From: JAFDBW01 sp963723355
GTDB lineage: Bacteria > Desulfobacterota > Desulfuromonadia > Desulfuromonadales > BM103
Direction: 5' to 3'
Assembly: GCA_963723355.1 (NCBI GenBank)
Contig: CAVRQQ010000003.1
Span: 62,001 to 126,000, forward strand
DNA: 64,000 bases
The position numbers were made by a program, and so were the translations under genes. The notes under the pieces were generated by a model. It was not told where the DNA came from. It did no database searches and worked only from the letters and a program-made list of their open reading frames with translations. Shown piece after piece: positions 60,633 through 64,000 of the stretch. Numbering within the stretch: position 1 is the stretch's first letter; each line of letters opens with the position of its first letter.

Positions 60633-62054
60633 TCAGTCCCCAGCGGAGAACTGTGCATTTGCACAGTCGTCACCGGAGCGGCTCCTGGCAACATCGAAGA
60701 AACCGCAATGACTGACCAACTTTTTGAATTTTTCCTGACGATCGCCATGCCAGTTCTGCAGCAGTTGCTCGGCGAGCGTCTGTCCGCCCTCGATCAGGTC
60801 GTCGAGGCCGTCAAGGAAGCAGCTCTCGCTACGCTCCTGGCCGCGCCGCACCTGCTGGCGGTCGAGTCCGTCGCGGGCAAGGCCCAGGCAGGTCCTTGCC
60901 AGTTCCTGCAAAGTGCCGTCTTTCCAGGGGGTTTGCAATCCCTGGCGCCAGGCTTTCCGGCAGCTGTCGCGGACCTCATCCAGGGTGTCCAGCCGGCATT
61001 CATCCCATGCGGCCTGAAAGGACTCACGGTCGTACATAAGGCCTTTGAGCAGTGCGGCGACCGTCAGGACCAGCTGGGGCGGCAGGCTGTCGGCACAGCG
61101 CACCTCGACCTGCGGCCGCAGACGAACCTCTGGAAAGAGCGTTGACAGGTGCAAATCCCAGTCGGCCATGGTCGCATGTTGTCCGGCGTGACCTTTTTCA
61201 AGGAAATCGCGGAAGCGGAACCGGTTCCGGGTCAGGTCCAGGTAGATTCCATCGCGGACAATGAAATACATTGGTACGTCGAGGGCGTACTCAACGTAGT
61301 CAGAAAAACCGGCGTCAGGGTTATCGAGGAAGGGCAGCAGCCCGGTCCGGTCGGGGTCGGTTCGCGACCAGATCTCTCCGCGGGTGCTGAGAAATCCACT
61401 CGGTTTCCCATCGAGCAGCGGTGAGTTGGCGAACAGTCCGTAAAGCAGCGGCGCAAGGAACTGGGCGAGACGCAGTTTCCCCATGCAGTCGGCCTCGTCG
61501 CTGAAATCAAGGTTGACCTGCAGACCGGCGCTCTGTTTCATCATGCGCTGGCCCATGTCGCCGGTCTTCAACATGTAAGGACCCATGATCTCATAGCGGG
61601 CCTTGGGCGCCCATTCGATTTCGTCGAGGCTGCTGAAAGGCTGTGTGCCGAGGCCGAGCAGGACCAGGTCCAATTGCTTGCAGGCCGCGACGGCATTGAC
61701 GATATGTTTGGAGAAGTCACTGCAGTTGCAGAACAGGTCGGCACAGAGCTGGCCGGACAGCTCCAGCTGACCGCCGGGTTCAATCGTTATCGAAGAATCT
61801 TCTCCCTGCAGTCCGACCAGCCGGGAGCCTTCCCTTAGCTCCCGCCAGCCGCCGGTTTTGGCCAATGCTTCGAGCAACGCCTCGATTCTTGAAAATTCCG
61901 CGGCGGCGCCGGTCCGTGCATCGAGGACCAGTTTCTCCATCTCGGCGCCGATGCCCCATTCCGCTTCCGGGCGAGCTCCTGCTGCGAGGTAGTCAAACAG
62001 TTGCTTTTGCGATGTTATCGATGCTTCACGGTTTATCAGTTTGGGGGTCAGCAT
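60633..62054 (-). CDS. gshA: Glutamate-cysteine ligase, plant/EgtA type (GCS2 family)
   Basis: 473 residues from ATG 62054. Marks of the family: GIGAEMEKLVLDARTG (active-site Glu region), GLQGEDSSITIEPGGQLELSG, AVAACKQLDLVLLGLGTQPF, APKARYEIMGPYM, MMKQSAGLQVNLDFSDEAD and FLSTRGEIWSRTDPDRTGLL. It makes gamma-glutamylcysteine, the first step to glutathione or related thiols. No glutathione synthetase gene is in the window. The C-terminal 30 residues (FKKLVSHCGFFDVARSRSG) are hydrophilic and variable. Confidence 0.87.
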   Translation of the reverse strand: MLTPKLINREASITSQKQLFDYLAAGARPEAEWGIGAEMEKLVLDARTGAAAEFSRIEALLEALAKTGGWRELREGSRLVGLQGEDSSITIEPGGQLELSGQLCADLFCNCSDFSKHIVNAVAACKQLDLVLLGLGTQPFSSLDEIEWAPKARYEIMGPYMLKTGDMGQRMMKQSAGLQVNLDFSDEADCMGKLRLAQFLAPLLYGLFANSPLLDGKPSGFLSTRGEIWSRTDPDRTGLLPFLDNPDAGFSDYVEYALDVPMYFIVRDGIYLDLTRNRFRFRDFLEKGHAGQHATMADWDLHLSTLFPEVRLRPQVEVRCADSLPPQLVLTVAALLKGLMYDRESFQAAWDECRLDTLDEVRDSCRKAWRQGLQTPWKDGTLQELARTCLGLARDGLDRQQVRRGQERSESCFLDGLDDLIEGGQTLAEQLLQNWHGDRQEKFKKLVSHCGFFDVARSRSGDDCANAQFSAGD

Positions 62055-62172
62055 GCAGGTGTCGGGAGCTCCATTGAAAAGCAAGGCCGTTGTCGCAGGG
62101 CGTGTCGTGCAGTCTCGTTCAGCCCGGCGTTACACTTGACAGGTTAAAATAAGATCCGCACTCATTATATCA

Positions 62173-62201
62173 AAAAGGCCGGCATCGCGTGCCGGCCTTT
62201 T
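62173..62201 (-). terminator. Terminator of the aminotransferase gene
   Basis: AAAAGGCCGGCA/TGCCGGCCTTTT; on the minus strand it is followed by T's (TTTTTGATATAATG). It is 9 nt past the stop codon. Confidence 0.88.
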
Positions 62202-62209
62202 GATCAGTT

Positions 62210-63523
62210 CTATGCGCTGTGCGAATCGAGGTATCGGGTGATGTTGGCCGAAATCTGTTCGAATATGCGTGTGAAGGTCGCCTCGTCACGCTCCAGCAGG
62301 GTAATCCGGAAGCCCTGCTCCGGAGTAAAGAACGAAGACAACGGCACGACGCAGATGCCGGTTGCTGCGAGCAGGTAGTAGACGAAGCGCTTATCCGGAG
62401 AGACCCCGGGCTGATTGACCAGGTTTTCAACCAGTTCCCGCACCTCGGGGATTTCAATTGGCAAAGTCTGTCGATTGTTGAGGCCGCCCTCCTTGAAGGC
62501 GACGCTCATGTAGAATGCGCCGTTGGTCCGGTTGACCTTGACCCCGGGAACGTTTTTCAGGATATCGTAGGCGATGTTGGAAAACTTTTCATAGCGGGCG
62601 ATCCGCAGATCGAGCCAGTCCTGGTATTCAGGGTGGCTGAGAATGAGCGGAATCGCTTTCTGCGGCAGGGTCGTCGAGCAGACCTCGACCATCTTCGAGT
62701 CGACGATACTCTGGATGTAGCGTTTGAACATCGGGTCCTTGTCGGCGTTGTAGACTTCTATCCAGCCGCAGCGCGAGCCGGGCCATGGCACTTCCTTGCT
62801 GATGCCCTTCATGGAGATTGCCGGGACGTCACCGACCAGGTCGGAAATCGGCTTGGTCGCTTGACCATTGTAGACCAGGTTCTGGTAGATCTCGTCGGCG
62901 ATAATGAACAGGTCGAATTCTTTGGCAATGGCGACCATCTCCTTGAGAATTCGCTCCGGCCAGACCGCCCCGGTCGGGTTGTCCGGATTGATGATCAGGA
63001 TTCCCGAGATCGCCGGGTTGTACTTGATCGACAGCCGCAGGTCGTCCATGTCCGGGTACCAGTTGTTGTCCGGATCAAGCTTGTAGCAGACCGGCTTCTG
63101 CCCGGCATGTGCCGCTTCACCGGAAGAGTGGGTTGAGTAGGTCGGGGTCGGGCCGATGACGCGCGACTCCCGCTTGAGCAGGCCGTAAACCTTCTGGATC
63201 GCGTCGCCGAGGCCGTTGAAAAAGATGATGTCGCCGAGCGAAACCTGGGCCTTGCCACGGCGGTTGGTCATCTCGGCGAGAAAGGCGCGGGTTTCCGGAA
63301 CGCCCTTGGTGGCGCAATAGCCGTAGGTGCAGTCTTTCATGGCGAGATCGGCGACGATCTGTTTCATCCACTGGGGGATTACCTCCCCTTTGGCGATCGG
63401 GTCACCGATGTTTTCCATGTTGGTAACGATACCAAGCGATCTGAGCTTGTCGGCGATTTCGACGATGGCGCGGATCTCGTACGTCAGCTCGCCGGCACCG
63501 ATGTGAACAATGTTGTTGCGCAT
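62210..63523 (-). CDS. Class I/II PLP-dependent aminotransferase
   Basis: 437 residues. Marks: TYGYCATKGVPETRAFLAEM, GDIIFFNGLGDAIQKVYGLL, GPTPTYSTHSS, LIINPDNPTGAVWPERILKE, FIIADEIYQNLVY and SMKGISKEVPWPGSRCGWIE with the PLP lysine in SKEVPWPG. Close to alanine/aspartate-type aminotransferases, but the donor and acceptor cannot be fixed from sequence. A strong terminator stands only 28 nt before its start codon on the minus strand (63560-63587), preceded by an Ala-rich mini-gene; see those entries. Ribosome site ggaaggaagattt. Confidence 0.87.
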   Translation of the reverse strand: MRNNIVHIGAGELTYEIRAIVEIADKLRSLGIVTNMENIGDPIAKGEVIPQWMKQIVADLAMKDCTYGYCATKGVPETRAFLAEMTNRRGKAQVSLGDIIFFNGLGDAIQKVYGLLKRESRVIGPTPTYSTHSSGEAAHAGQKPVCYKLDPDNNWYPDMDDLRLSIKYNPAISGILIINPDNPTGAVWPERILKEMVAIAKEFDLFIIADEIYQNLVYNGQATKPISDLVGDVPAISMKGISKEVPWPGSRCGWIEVYNADKDPMFKRYIQSIVDSKMVEVCSTTLPQKAIPLILSHPEYQDWLDLRIARYEKFSNIAYDILKNVPGVKVNRTNGAFYMSVAFKEGGLNNRQTLPIEIPEVRELVENLVNQPGVSPDKRFVYYLLAATGICVVPLSSFFTPEQGFRITLLERDEATFTRIFEQISANITRYLDSHSA

Positions 63524-63550
63524 GAAATCTTCCTTCCCGTGTTACCCGTT

Positions 63551-63587
63551 GAAATTAAAAAGGCCATGGGCGTGTGCCCATGGCCTT
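63551..63587 (-). terminator. Intrinsic terminator between the Ala-rich mini-gene and the aminotransferase gene
   Basis: On the minus strand a perfect 12-bp stem AAGGCCATGGGC-acac-GCCCATGGCCTT is followed by TTTTTAATTT. It begins 19 nt after the mini-gene stop and ends about 28 nt before the aminotransferase ATG, leaving no room for a separate promoter in between. Confidence 0.85.
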
Positions 63588-63606
63588 GATGCAGTAAGCG
63601 GTTAAA

Positions 63607-63726
63607 TCATTTTCCAAGGCAATGGACACGTCCGCGACATGCGGCCGCCGCTGCGGCCGCGCTGTTAGCTCGCGCGGTGTTTGCTGCAGTGATGTCTGCG
63701 GTGGCCTTGAACATGAGCTGCTCCAT
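63607..63726 (-). CDS. Ala-rich mini-gene, possible leader peptide or small-RNA gene
   Basis: 39 codons from ATG 63726, or 35 from ATG 63714, which has ggag 6 nt upstream. Thirteen residues are alanine, seven in a row (ANSAAAAAAACRGRVHCLGK is the last half). The GCGGCCGC sequence occurs twice inside and can form an 8-bp hairpin. A promoter (63750-63777) lies just upstream and a perfect terminator just downstream, so a discrete RNA of about 190 nt is expected. Options: an attenuator leader for the aminotransferase gene, a small protein, or an sRNA. Translation is not proven. Confidence 0.4.
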   Translation of the reverse strand: MEQLMFKATADITAANTARANSAAAAAAACRGRVHCLGK

Positions 63727-63749
63727 TACGCTTTAAATGATTTCAGTCT

Positions 63750-63777
63750 GTTATCATGAGTCGATGCGGATTGTCAA
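63750..63777 (-). promoter_or_regulatory. Promoter of the Ala-rich mini-gene / aminotransferase
   Basis: Minus strand: TTGACA (63772-63777), 16-nt spacer, GATAAC (63750-63755). Transcription would start near 63743, 17-30 nt before the mini-gene start codons. Confidence 0.6.
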
Positions 63778-63833
63778 TCAATTGTTGTTGGTGCAGACGG
63801 TTACGATCCTGTAACCATAAAGAAATACTGCTT

Positions 63834-63945
63834 GCCACGAGAAGACACCAGGAATTTCTTTTTGCAGGTGATCTTCTAAGACTGACGAATTTGACCCTTA
63901 CAGAAAAGCAGACATGTTTACTCAGTGTCTTGGTGTCTTCGTGGC
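63834..63945. repeat. GCCAC...GTGGC element (112 bp, empty)
   Basis: GCCACGAGAAGACACCAGG at the left and CTTGGTGTCTTCGTGGC at the right; interior without gene. The remaining right edge (63946-64000) shows no feature. Confidence 0.75.
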
Positions 63946-64000
63946 TGGTTTTTCTTAGAGTTCGGTCGTTTTATCTATAGGCCACTGCCAAAAAAATCCC

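Noticed and set aside
60609..61145. 178-codon plus-strand frame opposite glutamate-cysteine ligase
   Set aside because: It lies wholly within the ligase gene, whose protein has clear conserved motifs; the plus frame has none.

Overview
The window is a 64 kb piece of a high-GC, gene-dense bacterial chromosome. The gene set points to an anaerobic, menaquinone-using member of the Desulfuromonadia (the Desulfuromonas/Geobacter relatives): a 14-subunit-type complex I, the futalosine menaquinone route, a methylmalonyl-CoA branch with a 1-polypeptide mutase, an outer-membrane porin next to it, a divergent type IV pilin, and many short intergenic repeats. This placement is inferred from gene content; no rRNA gene is present to confirm it.

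Layout. 1-9.3 kb: the distal half of a nuo operon (end of nuoG, then nuoH-I-J-K-L-M-N). 9.3-10 kb: a non-coding, inverted-repeat element between two near-identical terminators. 10-16.3 kb: late and early menaquinone genes (ubiD-like, exonuclease III, ubiA-like prenyltransferase, ubiX-like, mqnE, mqnC). 16.5-21.3 kb: hisC, mutY, and a LemA/GIDE membrane pair in which the GIDE protein carries an EF-hand. 21.4-22.7 kb, minus strand: a HAMP protein, a prepilin-like protein and tRNA-Phe. 22.8-30.6 kb: a DAHP synthase behind an aromatic-rich leader peptide and terminator, a small Cys protein, a DUF1015 protein, and serine synthesis (two phosphoglycerate dehydrogenases around serC). 30.7-35.1 kb: surface-glycan type genes. 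35.2-36.8 kb: mqnD and mqnB, minus strand. 38.3-49 kb: a biotin-dependent acyl-CoA carboxylase, an XRE-cupin regulator, methylmalonyl-CoA mutase, MeaB and epimerase, i.e. propionyl-CoA/succinyl-CoA interconversion. 49.3-57.4 kb: envelope proteins (thioredoxin-fold, small lipoprotein, porin, two paralogous lipoproteins, FG-GAP protein) and an ECF sigma/anti-sigma pair. 57.6-63.5 kb: transketolase, gamma-glutamylcyclotransferase-like protein, plant-type glutamate-cysteine ligase and a class I aminotransferase.

Most striking signals. (1) A leader-peptide attenuator in front of the DAHP synthase: 8 aromatic residues in 28 codons, then a terminator. (2) Two promoters, one before the carboxylase operon and one before the XRE-cupin/mutase genes, share a tandem TAAAC-N4-GTTTA type operator placed exactly 26 nt upstream of the -35 box. 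(3) A family of short elements ending in TTAACGC...GCGTTAA or GCCAC...GTGGC; one copy encloses a decayed PD-(D/E)XK-type 'GxxExxxY' gene, suggesting that the empty copies are its deletion derivatives. (4) An Ala-rich mini-gene with its own promoter and a strong terminator just before the aminotransferase. (5) Thirteen single-base frameshifts in eight conserved genes, every one an extra base and none a missing base; this looks like insertion-biased sequence error rather than biology and the affected genes should be read as intact until checked.
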